A stretch of DNA of 64,000 bases from Spodoptera frugiperda (lineage: Eukaryota; Arthropoda; Insecta; Lepidoptera; Noctuidae). The notes under the pieces were generated by a model that saw only the letters and a program-made list of their open reading frames with translations, did not search any database and was not told where the DNA came from. Location: positions 868,001-932,000 of the forward strand of contig NC_064217.1 of NCBI RefSeq assembly GCF_023101765.2. The letters are read 5' to 3'. The translations under genes were made by a program, and so were the position numbers. This document shows, one piece after another, positions 1 through 11,564 of the stretch (position 1 is the first letter of the stretch; each line of letters opens with the position of its first letter).

Positions 1-98
1 GTTACGGCCGATTCTGCGGTTAAAATACTGTCAATAAATTATTGTGTCAGTAGATTTGAGCTACTAGAGATAGAATTGGATAATTTGCTCTGTTGATT

Positions 99-255
99 AT
101 TATGTTATCGGCTTACTCATGTTACTGTTACTGTTTGACAAAGAACTGGACTAGTTTCAAGCTCTGCTAGAGGCTCATATTCATGAGCAGCATTGCATTG
201 CATAGCGGTTGTCGCGCTGCTAGTGATAACATAATTTAGTACGTCGCACGAAAGT
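99..255 (-). repeat. Family C repeat copy
   Basis: TATCGGCTTACTCATGTTAC, GAGGCTCATATTCATGAGCA and TACGTCGCACGAAAGTTAT, inverted relative to 40,023. Confidence 0.55.
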
Positions 256-765
256 TATAATAAAATTTGCAATGTGTTAAACAGTGGTAACAGACTGATA
301 ACCTATTAAATCTGTCTATTAGAGAAAAACGTGGCTGACTACTTGATAGATGGAATTGTTTCATAAAAGATATACAAAGACTATAAAGACCGACGTCATA
401 TCGTGCTTCCAAGAGACCTTATTAGCAACAAACCCTTTGTTCCTCTACCAATCAGCGTTATGTGTCAACCCAATTAGTGGAGAATACAATGCTCCCATAA
501 CTTCCCAAATTATACTTAAACAGTAACTATTTGAGTCTTTGAAAGCGAGAAAATCCTTGAGTTTGACTCCCAGCTACATTTTCCCGCGTACTTACGTCAA
601 TCGTTTAAGTGTGTGTGCGAGCGAGACAGACAGAGAAATTTGTTTATGCTAGAGCGAGGCGGAGGGTCAAAGCCTTTTCATAGAGCACGCGCCATTATTG
701 TTAGTATTGTACCTAAACGATGTTTGCCTCTGTGAGGAAGTTAATTTGTCTTTTTCTTTTTGCAG

Positions 766-799
766 GTGTTATAACGGATTGTGTTCAAAAGATGACAAT
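766..799 (+). other. Possible small exon
   Basis: A strong acceptor (GTCTTTTTCTTTTTGCAG, ending at 765) is followed after 34 bases by a strong donor (AT|GTAAGT at 800). An ATG lies at 792, eight bases before the donor. It could be a 5' UTR/start exon of an unknown gene on +. With no protein similarity visible, chance cannot be excluded. Confidence 0.3.
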
Positions 800-828
800 G
801 TAAGTATAAATGTATAATAATATATTAA

Positions 829-1000
829 AAACTAGTTTCTGCCAGTGGCTATGTGCCATAAAATAGCCTATGTGTTATTCCAGACCATAATTTACCCCTG
901 ATCCAAATTTCATAACGATCTCTGCAGCCGTTTTGACGTGATTGAGTAATAAACATACACACTAACACAAACTTTCACATTTTTAATATTAGTATGATAG
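829..1000 (+). repeat. LINE/RTE-type 3' tail repeat
   Basis: CTAGTTTCTGCCAGTGGCTA to CACATTTTTAATATTAGTAT is a common moth repeat tail; related copies lie at 18,135-18,275 and 53,270-53,340. Confidence 0.5.
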
Positions 1001-1989
1001 TTTTTCTAACAATAAATAGAAGTTTTCTTATACAATACAAAAAAAGATTTTGTAATTTTATAGTTTCATAAGACGAGTCATAACTCAAACTGATACTCTA
1101 ATGCCACGGAAATAAACAGCGACATTACAAACCATTACCTACCACAAATAACCGCAGTATTTTATCGTTTAAACTATAAATCAAACAAACTGCATGCTAT
1201 TAATAGGTAAAACATCAGCATCGCATACCTATTAAAGACTAATTACTAAAGATTTTACGTTCAATTAAGACCAACACGGGAGAATAACGATCTAATGATC
1301 GCTCGTAAAAATAATTTATAATCCATTGTTTAGCTCCTAAGAGTGAAAATGGCTTAACAAAATAATTTGTTTATACCAACAAGTTTATCGACTTACGCCT
1401 TTTTTACGTCGCCCCATAAACGTCGTTAGAAATTATTTTAATTAAAAAAGTCGATAGTTATGCTCGTTTTCTTAGCTTTTATTAACTTAACAGATTTCAT
1501 GTTTTAATAAATTTATATTATACTAGCTTTCGCTGGCGACTTCTTACGCATAAATACATAGATGGCTCCCATTTTTCCGTTAACGTGGGAATTTCGGAAA
1601 ATCTACTCTTACTGCTCACCTACACTATTTAAAAAACATACGTCTAGTAGTTTTGGCTGTGCGTTGTCTGTCAGTCAGTCACTCATTCGCTGATGAAAGA
1701 GTTTATATATACAGATATAAACTTAGAATGCAATCTACTTTTGATTAAGCAATACTTAACTGAAAGTGAAAAAAGACTATTATGAATTAATGATTTATTC
1801 CAAACGTATTTAATTCAGAATAATAAAAAAACAAACATATTGTGCATTTTAATACCAATAATTTTGTAACATATAAAATTATAACAACATAAAGATATAT
1901 CATTAAACTTATAACATACCTCTTTTATATGCAGCAAGGTAAAATACCAATAAATTTAGTGTCGACTCTGCGAATATCTCACTCTTGTT

Positions 1990-2143
1990 CTATGGTATCA
2001 GTCTGTAGGGCCAGTCGGTGTCGACGCGCCTCAGAGGGCGCATTCACTCGCTGAAAATCTGAAAATGCGATGAAAATACGTTAAAATATTGTTCATTTTG
2101 TGCAACAGTGTTGTGCTATAGCCGTGGATATATTTTTGTTTAG
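1990..2143 (+). other. Possible untranslated first exon
   Basis: A locally GC-richer stretch (GTCGGTGTCGACGCGCCTCA) follows an insect initiator-like TATCAGTCT at about 1,997 and ends in a consensus donor TTTAG|GTAAGTT (2,144). If real it might be a distant leader exon, perhaps of the globin gene 47 kb downstream, but nothing in the sequence links them. Confidence 0.3.
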
Positions 2144-2862
2144 GTAAGTTCGTTACTTATATTTTTTTCATACAGTTTTCAATGAAAATTCGTTTCATAG
2201 ATCGTTCCTCATTATATTTTATCCCAGAAACTTGAATCGAGTGTCCTAAAATAAAATTTAATGAAACGAAATATATTTTTGACGACAAATGCCGAGGTAT
2301 TATATGACAAGAATATTTTTAATTTCAACAAAGGGATTCATTTGTTTTTCTTTTTTATATCTTCTGAATGTCGGGCGGGGAAGTAAAACGGGTTTTATTT
2401 TTCACAACTTTATGACGTCACGTCGAGGTCCATATAAAATTGTGTTTATTAAAAAATAAATAGCGTTGCGCGTGCATATAATTTCGTACTATAGAATTTA
2501 TATTTTTAGTACAAAAAAAAAATGCTAGACAGATATTTATTTGTGAAATACATGCATTTTGATTATCAGGATTATAAGTGAGTATTTAATCATAATAAAT
2601 AATGTTCCCCGCATTTTTTTATTCTATTATTAATTGTATGAAAATTGTTAACTGTATGAAAATTGACTAATCGAGATTACTAATTTAATAAATACTGATA
2701 CTGACTTATATAGATGAACTTATTTAGGTCTAACTGACTGGTACATTAATTATTATTAATAACGTAAAACAATGATGACTCTGATAACCTAAAATTAAAC
2801 CAAATAATTGATTTTGTCGTAGTCCTGAAAATAAAATGTAGATTTACTATATTTGAATCTAT

Positions 2863-3140
2863 TTGCCTCGTTGGTCAAGTGGTCGCAAGTGCGACTACCG
2901 GACAAAAGGTCTTGGATTCGATTCCCGGGTTGGGCATAGTATTACTGGGTTTTCATAAATTTCACAGTAGCACGGAGTCTGAAATGGTGCCCAGTATATG
3001 GCAATAGGCTCATTCTCTATTACATGGGACTTGTAACACAAATAGTGTAAAGTGGGTGTACATTGTATAGCATTACGTACCGTAATGTGCATTGGCCTAC
3101 CCTATAAAAAGGCCCCTAAAAGGCGTGACGTTGCATTACA
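2863..3140 (+). mobile_element. tRNA-derived SINE (family A), full copy with target duplication
   Basis: The head TGCCTCGTTGGTCAAGTGGT resembles a tRNA 5' half with an A box. The B-box-like GGATTCGATTCCC follows about 50 bases later. Then comes the common body (ATGGCAATAGGCTCAT, TACATGGGACTTGTAACAC) and the tail AAAAGGCGTGACGTTGC. The direct repeat TTGAATCTAT flanks it (2,853-2,862 and 3,141-3,150). It resembles the HaSE-type SINEs described from Helicoverpa. RNA polymerase III transcription of intact copies is expected for such elements but not shown here. Confidence 0.85.
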
Positions 3141-3629
3141 TTGAATCTATATCACACACTGGCAATCATCATTATGTATTATTAGAAAGGTTGAGAGTAT
3201 TTAGTGATAATAAAAATTCGTCGAATACGTAACTAACTAGAGTTTTTTTTCATCATAGAAAACTCAATATACTTTAAAGGTGATAATGTAAATCACTGAA
3301 GTATTAGATACCTATTTTTATAACCACTATTCCTTAAACAATACATGATACTAATAACATACTAATCTAATGATCCTAACTAACACACAGAATAAACTTT
3401 TTAAAGGTAGCCTTCATTAAGGATTGATTAATTTTGGGCCAGCCCTGGTTTCGGTAGTTTTTCGGGAACCGTTTTATGATGCGCGAGTTGCCTTTTGGAA
3501 TTAATATTTTGGAGGGGATTTGTTGTTTAATTATGCTAATGTGTTAGCTAGAAATTATGTTGGGTGACGGAAAATCGGATGCGTTTTGAAAAGTACCTAA
3601 TATAAAATGTTTAGTAACTTGTTTTAAGC

Positions 3630-3728
3630 ATAGCTTCGGGGGCTCAGGTGTCCATGGGCGGCGACGATTGCTTACCATCAGGTGATCCGTCTGCTCGTTT
3701 ACGGCGTATATTATAAAAAAAAAACACA
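3630..3728 (+). repeat. Family B fragment (3' end)
   Basis: GTGTCCATGGGCGGCGACGA to the A-rich tail after TATATTAT; the 5' two thirds are absent. Confidence 0.65.
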
Positions 3729-5689
3729 ATAGCGCATAAAGTTAATATTAAAACAAAATACATCATCTTATATCTATTTCCCTACAGGTGAACACTTTCA
3801 AACCGTATCGCTAGAAGGCTACAGCTAATTCATGTTTGTTTTAAATAGACGATAGTCAGGAATTACTACTTCTTTAAAATAAAAGTACTTTAGGCGATGA
3901 AAAAATGCCGATCATGGGTAAAACCATTCATATATTTCACTTAGTAAAAGTTACAATAAACAGACGCGAGTTATTTTTGTAAAAACATCCAAGTTTGAAT
4001 TCTTTGGACAAATAAATAGGGTGTATTTTAAAGTTTTATTGGACAGAGAAATAATTTACTTTTATCCACAAGTTGATTGTGTTTTGTAGAGATGTTTTAG
4101 CGGTAGTTTCACAGCATCTGACGCCCGTCGCCCGGTGGGAAATCAAGTTTTATAGCTTTACTTGTCCGTATTGCTCGATGCTATTACCTGAATTCTTATG
4201 ATACTACATTCTGATAGTTAATTTATAATAAGGAGCTTTTTAACGTTCCGTTTCTGTGTTTTATTTGTTTTGCGCAGTTACTCGTATATGGGTATTTGTA
4301 CCATACTTATATCATGTAATCTTTTGTATGTTTGTGATAGAAAACGTACTAAAGATTATGATTTTTTGAGTCGGGCTTTTGTGTTCGAAGACTTACTTGA
4401 GTATATCGTTAGATACATTTGAATATTTTATATCAAACTCAATAATAACAAAATATTTTTTTAATAATTATATTGCAAACATCGAAAGTAACTATCATTT
4501 TAATTTACTAAATGAAGAGGAGACTTCGCTTATTTGACGTTCAAAAGTACCTTCTTGGTCTATTTGAAACAAATAATTTTGACTTATGTTTTTTCATACA
4601 ACAGCTTCAAAAAAGTTTAAAACGATCAAAATCAATAATTTTTTAAGTGTGATACATAACAACACTTGTATATCGATATACTTGTACGTTCCAGTTGCAA
4701 TCGTTAACTTTATATACAAAGTAATAAGGATCCATTCGTGTATCCTGCACTAAACATTTTATTATTATAATGTTGCACTCGTGACGTCAGAGCATGTGAA
4801 TTCTCACGGTCGAAATCGTTGATATTTTATTGTATTACCTCTATAATATGATTTGTATAAAAAAGACTGGTTTTTAAAGTAACACCTAATAATACTTAAT
4901 AAAACATGAATTCATAAAAAGATATCTTTATGAATTTTCAAGATTAGCATAGTCTTTTTGGTTTTAAATTCGTCCAGTGGTTCCTCACTGGCGAAGTCGC
5001 CCTCTGCGTACGCTGCTCATGATTAAAAGTCCCTCTGTGACTCGAAACTAGTAGTAGAGCTTTTCTCCATTAATTTACGCGAGTAAACCGTGATTTTTAA
5101 TTAATTTCACCAATTTTTAATGATGGGTTTCGAACCATGTGAACAAGGAAGGTAACTATGTTTTGCGCAAGACAACATTGCTCAATTATTTAAAAGCAGA
5201 AACGTAATTCAGGAACAGGAAAGTACCAAACATATTTACGATTCCCTTTGAAACTACTAAACTTCATTTAATGCAATTCCACCTAAGGGTAGCACAACCC
5301 AAAACATACGGTAACTAATCCTGTACCAAGAAACCTTTGATAGAGGAAATTAAAACTTATTTCTGGGAGCAAACGATCATTTCAAGTCTTTAACAAAATG
5401 TGTTGTACGTGGAAGGATTTCAAAGCACCTACTACGCCCTTTTTGGAACAAAACCTTCAATGTAATAGATACTTGAGGAAGAATTCAATTTTCCGCCCTA
5501 CTTGGGAATATTTTGATGAATCATCGCGTTCCCAGTTCCATATGAATATTGGATGGCACGAGATGAGATTGTTTCTTTTCAATCTCATAACTCGATCGGG
5601 ATGAGCTGATCGTGTTGTTTTTGGGTATTATGGATGAGGTTTTGGTTTATAGTATTGAGTTTTGTTTTTCAGAGCTGTATGGCATGTAG

Positions 5690-5800
5690 TATTTTTTATA
5701 TGGTATAAGCCGGTAAATGAGCAGACGGATCACCTGATGGTAAGCAATCGCCACCGCCCATGGACACCCAAACCCAGCCTTCTGGGGTTTAGAAATTTAA
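5690..5800 (-). repeat. Family B fragment (3' end)
   Basis: ATATGGTATAAGCCGGTAAA and AGCAATCGCCACCGCCCATG, then diverged sequence. Confidence 0.65.
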
Positions 5801-6478
5801 GGATTGTATGACTTCCCAGTTGCTTGCTCCTAGTGTCTAAAAGTAACTGGGCAGCGCTAGGTTCAGTAGTATTTTATTTGCTACGATGTGTATCTTCTTA
5901 CTGAAAAATTAAAGGAAAAATAGTAATATTAAAATTAAGATCAATCCAGTGAATCCAGTTATCCAACTCAAAGCCTAACAACGTTCGGTAGTGCCGTATC
6001 ATTACGCTTTTTAATCCTGAAAGAGTTGACAGATGTGTAAATAAATAATTGAATACCTATGCTTCATCATCATCATCATCAACAGCGTATATGTGGCCAC
6101 TACTAACCAAAGGCTTCTTCTCACTCACACCTATGCTTATGTACCTATATTAAATTTTCACTAATAATATCATAAGTACCTTACAATAGGCGAACATGAA
6201 ATTCAATAGTCCTCATAGCAACCATTGAAAGAGACAGTCGAATAAATAAATTAACGCTTTCAAACATAATGACCAATCAATCGATTTCCTATTAGCTAGT
6301 GAGAAGTTCACTGAACCGTGTCCGCCTGATATTTTACGGTGGAACTATTGATTGTCACACTGATCTGTTAATTATTACAGTGTAAATGTTTAGTAACAGC
6401 TCAAATTTCAGGTGTAATTCTTAGGATGGGAATAAATAGTTTGTGATTTATGGAAATGTATATGAACCACCCTTTGTC

Positions 6479-6757
6479 TGCTTTTCCACCAGAAATGTAC
6501 TATGCTACGTTGCTGTGGATGGGTTTGGCTTCTACCAATTATATTCATTGATACACATAGCTATGCACTGTGGAAATAGACGATGGATATGCAATGTATT
6601 TTTACTACGGAAGATAGGTGCTATGAATGGCGTATCTTTCCATTTAATTATCGATACATAGCGTAACTGAGTCCATTTCCACTGGCTGCTACATAGCTAT
6701 GGGTATCATTACATCTTCGTACCATAAATATATAGCACATCTCTGCATGGAAAAGCA
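6479..6757. mobile_element. MITE (family G) with TGCTTTTCCA ends
   Basis: TGCTTTTCCACCAGAAATG at the left and GCACATCTCTGCATGGAAAAGCA, in inverse, at the right. Partial relatives lie at 8,470-8,665, 26,661-26,750 and 43,165-43,290, all with TGCTATG and CTACATAGCTTAG-type blocks. It is non-coding. Confidence 0.6.
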
Positions 6758-7462
6758 TCTTTAATTGATGATCACGCATGAAATAATTGATGAATGCAGA
6801 TGAAGCGAAAGAGATGACAGAAACGTATCATTCAGATGTTCCATTGTCTACCTACCCCAATCGGAGACAGGCGCGGTGAATACGATTTACATAACATAAA
6901 TAGAGTACTACAATTGCTACATAACATATTTTCTTTGATAACTTTATATTTTTTTTGTAAAACAAGTTGACTTGACGTTAGTAAATATTCTACTAGTCAG
7001 TAGATTTTAAACTACATCAGCACCTTTAGTACCGTGAACACTCTCACTTAGAAAGTGACTAGAAAAATGTGAACATTATAACTAATGTTACTCGATTACT
7101 TTGGTCCGTGACGCTTCATTAGAACCTACCTCTAAAAGATTTCTTTACCTTAACCTTAATTTATCCAAGTCCAAACTAACACCTAAACTTTGTTCCATTT
7201 ATTCCAGAAAAAAAGGTCAATCGCACAGCTTAAATACGCTTCAAAGAAATTGAACAGGCTAAGAAAATTTCTTAATATACCTTTTTAAAATCTACTTTTG
7301 TAAAAGTACCCGAATTGTCGACACAAATAGGGTTGCCACAGAGGTTCGGAACTTTGCCATTTCTCCACAGTTAGTTGCACAGTTTCATTCCAAAACTTCT
7401 TCGGAAACAAGTATCCAGTTCGATATTGTTTTGTTGGATGAGCGTATAAAACTTATACCAAC

Positions 7463-7722
7463 GTCACGCCTTTTTATCCTTGAAGAGTTAGGCAGAGGTG
7501 CACATTACGGCACGTAATGCCGCTGTACAATGTACACCCACTTTTCACCATTTGTGTTATAAGTCTCATGTAATAGGGGGTGAGCTTATTGCCATATACT
7601 GGGCATAATTGCAGACTCCATGCTACAACTGAGAAATTTTCGAAAAGCCGAAAAAAACCCAGTAATACTTTGCCCGATCCGGCAATCGAACCCCTTGAAA
7701 CTCTTTTTACCGATTCGATTTC
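7463..7722 (-). mobile_element. tRNA-derived SINE (family A), near-complete copy
   Basis: On - it reads from a damaged tRNA-like head (GATTCGATTGCCGGATCGGG) through the body (TATGGCAATAAGCTCACCCC) to AAAAGGCGTGACGTT. The first 30 or so bases of the head are lost or diverged. Confidence 0.75.
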
Positions 7723-8469
7723 CAAATGATATTAAGCATGAATTCTGTTAGCATGTCTTGTGTTGTCACGTTTTGTGAAACGTGAATACCTATGTGATAA
7801 TTTATTGATTCTATTATCACTTTACAATGTACATACATAATATTTTGACATCGATCTTCAATTACAATTTCATGAGTTTAGAATAATGGAAGTTTTTGAA
7901 ATTATAATTCTTTTTGGGAGACTGTTACGATGTGCTACATGCATGAGTAAAAAAAGAAAATTTAAAACGCGTTCTTATAAAGGGTTTATAAGTATTATAC
8001 TTATGATTCTTGTAATATGAAATGACTGTTTGTATGCGCTGTTGTATTTTAAAAACAACTTTACACAGTTCACAGCAGCTGTCTCAAATAACCACGACCA
8101 ACATCAAAACAAAAGAACTATCCAAAACTTATCCAAATCATCTCCCACAAACAGATGACAATAAAAAGCTAGGGAAACAACACCATGTTGATATAAAATG
8201 TATATTTATTTTATTTACGAAACTTTTACGATATGGCGGCGGGCAGTGACAGCCCTACGTAAATGAAATCATTATGCAAATCTACGGAGCGTAGCCGTCT
8301 TTACGAGTGGGTTTATTTGTCCTACGTAGCGGTTACTAGCGGATCATTTGGGGGTTGGATATGTACTGCTTAGATTTCATATTGATTTTTCTTGGACATT
8401 ATTAGAAACAGGGTAAATTGCACCTATTGATACTTGCAACAAGTATCAATTGTTTTGGTGACTTAAGGT

Positions 8470-8665
8470 ACTTTTCCACCAGAGATTTGCTATACTACGT
8501 TGCTATGGTTGCGTTTGACTTCCACCAATCATATTCATTGGTATACATGCTATGTTTTTATATGGAAATATGCGTTCTTTGGATGGCTTCCCTATTATCG
8601 ATACATCGCATACTCGAGCTGCGCATGTTCCTCGCACAGCTACATAGCTTAGTATCAGTATTACA
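8470..8665 (+). repeat. MITE family G, left part
   Basis: ACTTTTCCACCAGAGATTTG to GCTACATAGCTTAGTATCAG; the right end is not preserved. Confidence 0.5.
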
Positions 8666-9279
8666 TTACGTGATTAAACCATTATTTCTAGTTAATTTAG
8701 TATATCTCATGATAGTTATTATAGAAAAAAAAACCAATAATAAATGAGTCATTCTACAAAAATCCAATTCACGATTTCTCGTTAATTCTATTCCGTTACA
8801 CAAATATCGGAATCCCGAACAAACATTAGTACGTGTAGGAATTTGCATAAAAACACGAAGTAGGTACCTATCTACAACACAGCTCCAATCTGCAGGTTTA
8901 TTGTGTTTACAATACAAATACACAATTCTGTATTTTTCTCTGTTCTGTATTTGTACCTTTGTGCCCGCATTTTTTATCAAGTAGAATAACTAACTTTTTA
9001 ACGTGAAGAACTTTATTTTTTTTAACCAACTGGATTTCATGCGTCCGTTGTATACAAAGGCAGGTTTTCTTTCTATTTTTCCTTTTATTTTATTTCGTTG
9101 GCCACGCAAAATAACAGTGTTATACTTTAAACTACTTTTGCATTTGAATTTTGCTTGTGACGTCTTTTTGTGTTTTCTAAAAGCGGTTGTAATAGTTTGT
9201 CTTAAAGTTCTCTTTTTAAATGGATATTTAATGTGTTTAATTCAGGAACGATCTCGAATGTTGCTTGATAAAATTTTTT

Positions 9280-9372
9280 TTTACTGGGGAAAATTATCCA
9301 ATGGCTTTTCTCGTCTTGGGTGAGGCGAAAAGGCTCAGAGGGTCAGACTCTTACTTCACTCTTACTGTTCAC
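9280..9372 (-). repeat. R1-like LINE tail fragment
   Basis: GGGGAAAATTATCCAATGGC, CTTGGGTGAGGCGAAAAGG and GGGTCAGACTCTTACTTC, inverted. Confidence 0.55.
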
Positions 9373-9398
9373 ATGCTGAAATGATTCTTTATTAACAT

Positions 9399-9426
9399 CT
9401 CTCTATATATATATATATATATATAT
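9399..9426 (+). repeat. TA microsatellite
   Basis: An uninterrupted TA run of about 12 units. Confidence 0.9.
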
Positions 9427-9863
9427 CATAATATATCATAATGATTTGTAATTATCGCACACATGCCAATTGAGTGACTTATAAATTACACAAATCTAAC
9501 ATTAAAATTATTTATTTTCCTATACAACACCTCTTCTACTCATTCATATCAAATCTTCACAGGCAAAAAAGTGATCTCCTCTACGCCCCCTTCAGTTTAT
9601 CATTACTTCCAGGCACACCCTGTATAGGAGGTCGAAGAATAAAACACTCTAGATTAGATTAGGGTTCAGTGCAGACCACAACCTAGTTGTGGCAGGGTTA
9701 GGAAACTGAAGACACAGTTTCGGAATAGGGAACTTTGACCAATATCTCAAGAAGTTATTACTACAGCTGTGTCCAGCTCAACTTATAATGATTGTTAAAT
9801 TGTTGGGCTTGAGTGGTTATTTTTTCATATGTTGATCATAATACAGAAAGTAGTGTACTCAGA

Positions 9864-9951
9864 TACATTTAATGATTACTTAAACTATTCCTTAGTAACG
9901 ATTTTGTTTCGAAAACAATTGCTAAGGACGGGGTTAAGTAACTATCAAATG
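9864..9951. mobile_element. Hairpin MITE (family H)
   Basis: A foldable 88-bp unit centred on CCTTAGTAACGATTTTGTTT facing CGAAAACAATTGCTAAGG, with outer parts ATTACTTAA and TTAAGTAA. A second copy lies at 47,889-47,975. Confidence 0.65.
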
Positions 9952-11214
9952 ATTCTCAGTATGTGTGTACGTGTGTTATGGTTTTATCAAGTGAGGTTAT
10001 CAGAATCCCAACTTCCCCCATAAAGGTCGGCTCCGCTCTTGAAACTCCTCTGAGATTATGGGTATTTGTTCCGCTATCCTATAAAAATAACCTCAAGTAT
10101 AAACAAGGGTTTAGTTCTATTTCGAAGTCCAGCAATTTTTGTATCGATATCCATTGTGTGAATGTTGCACGACTCTCTACAATAGTTACCTTGAATATAA
10201 TCAAAAGCGATATTATGTAAAACCGAGTCTTAACGTAAAACTCGAAATATATTTAGCCAAGATCAAAATATATTGACTGAAGACATCGTCAGTTTCACCC
10301 ACCGCGTTCGTGCTCGCTGTAAACTAACGAAATAGGTACAATAAACAGAACGAATGATTGAAACTTAACATGCAAACTACGGAATATTGAGAAAAACCAG
10401 TACATTTTAATAACTCGAAAAAGAATAACCCGACCAATTTAAAATGAACCCTTAGGCGGCGCTAGTGTCGCGGCTAAAAGAGTAGTACCTCAAATATGAA
10501 TTTAGTTCTTTTTTCCACCGCGGATCAATTTATGCTGATTATGTAGAAAAGTAGCTGTAAGTTGGGAACCTTGAGGCAATTCTCATGTAAATGGGAATTC
10601 GTTGGCTATCCGATTTCAATGAATAAAGTGAATTTATTAGCATAGAGATGTAGTGTGAGGCCGTGGGCGCGTAAATGATTTTGTTACCCGCTATTGCTAG
10701 TTCTGTCGATAGATTCTAGTCTAGAGGATTTGATGTATCGGGTTTCCTTACTGAAAGAACTGTTTTGGCATGACGCTGAATGAAGTTAAACGTGAATGAG
10801 AAATGAGAGAAAACCAAGCTGTTTGCCACAGAAATAGATTTTCCTTTCATTCTATCTAGTTTATTTTAAACTTAATTATTATTAGGGCATAAACTTAAAT
10901 CTTCTCCATATGAGAAGAGGCTTTGGTCAGCATTTATAGGCTGATAATGGCTTTTCTCAAACATTTACTAAGTAACCCTAACAGTCAACTCTAGCACAAC
11001 GCATGTACACAACCAAACTAACAAATAAAATGCACAGAGAGCAAACATAACTCCACTTCACCAGCCCAATCCCCAATCATTCAGCCAGTAACACCTTTAA
11101 TCTTGAGCCCCGTGGATCGATCGCCCCCTCATTTAGCCGAAAGCTCACGTCGTATAATCACAAGTAGGCCACCATATCGACGTCAGCATTAGGCTATAAA
11201 CACAGGGTCTGCAG

Positions 11215-11556
11215 CAGTGGTTCTCAAACATTATTTTACCATGGTGTGTAATTTTTATTTTTTTATTAGGAAACTCAACCGTTTTTCTAGTTTTATATAT
11301 GTGTGTGTGTATTGGTCATCTCATTACCTTTGAATCTTTAATGTTAGTGTTAAGATAGTCAAGTTTTAAACAATAAACTAGTTTCACGACATTGATAACT
11401 CTTAAAAGTGGTACCTAAATATAGAAAAATCTATTTGCAAAAAACAATATTTTTGTAAAAATAATTTAGCCTAAAATAAAAATAGGCAAGAATATAACAA
11501 GTCAATTTTAGCGACGAGTTATTTAATTTTGATAGCTTGATATTTGAGAACCACTG
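11215..11556. mobile_element. hAT-like MITE with 8-bp target duplication
   Basis: CAGTGGTTCTCAAACA at the left end is inverted as TTTGAGAACCACTG at the right end, a classic hAT terminal sequence. The 8-bp flanks GTCTGCAG and GTCTACAA agree at six positions and fit the hAT target pattern nTnnnnAn. There is no coding sequence inside. Confidence 0.7.
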
Positions 11557-11564
11557 GTCTACAA

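Larger units (their letters stand above)
3151..6430. other. Non-coding, repeat fragments only
   Basis: Apart from the family B pieces and a half-copy of the 24,541 hairpin family (5,025-5,105), I see AT-rich DNA. The block ATTTGACGTTCAAAAGTACC (4,533) recurs in diverged form at 20,140, so it is another dispersed repeat. The 68-codon frame at 5,398 has no recognisable feature. Confidence 0.5.

Noticed and set aside
2863..2940. tRNA gene
   Set aside because: The A/B-box-like head is diverged, lacks a foldable cloverleaf as far as I can see, and is followed by a SINE body with a target duplication. The same applies at 24,058, 41,443 and 39,598.
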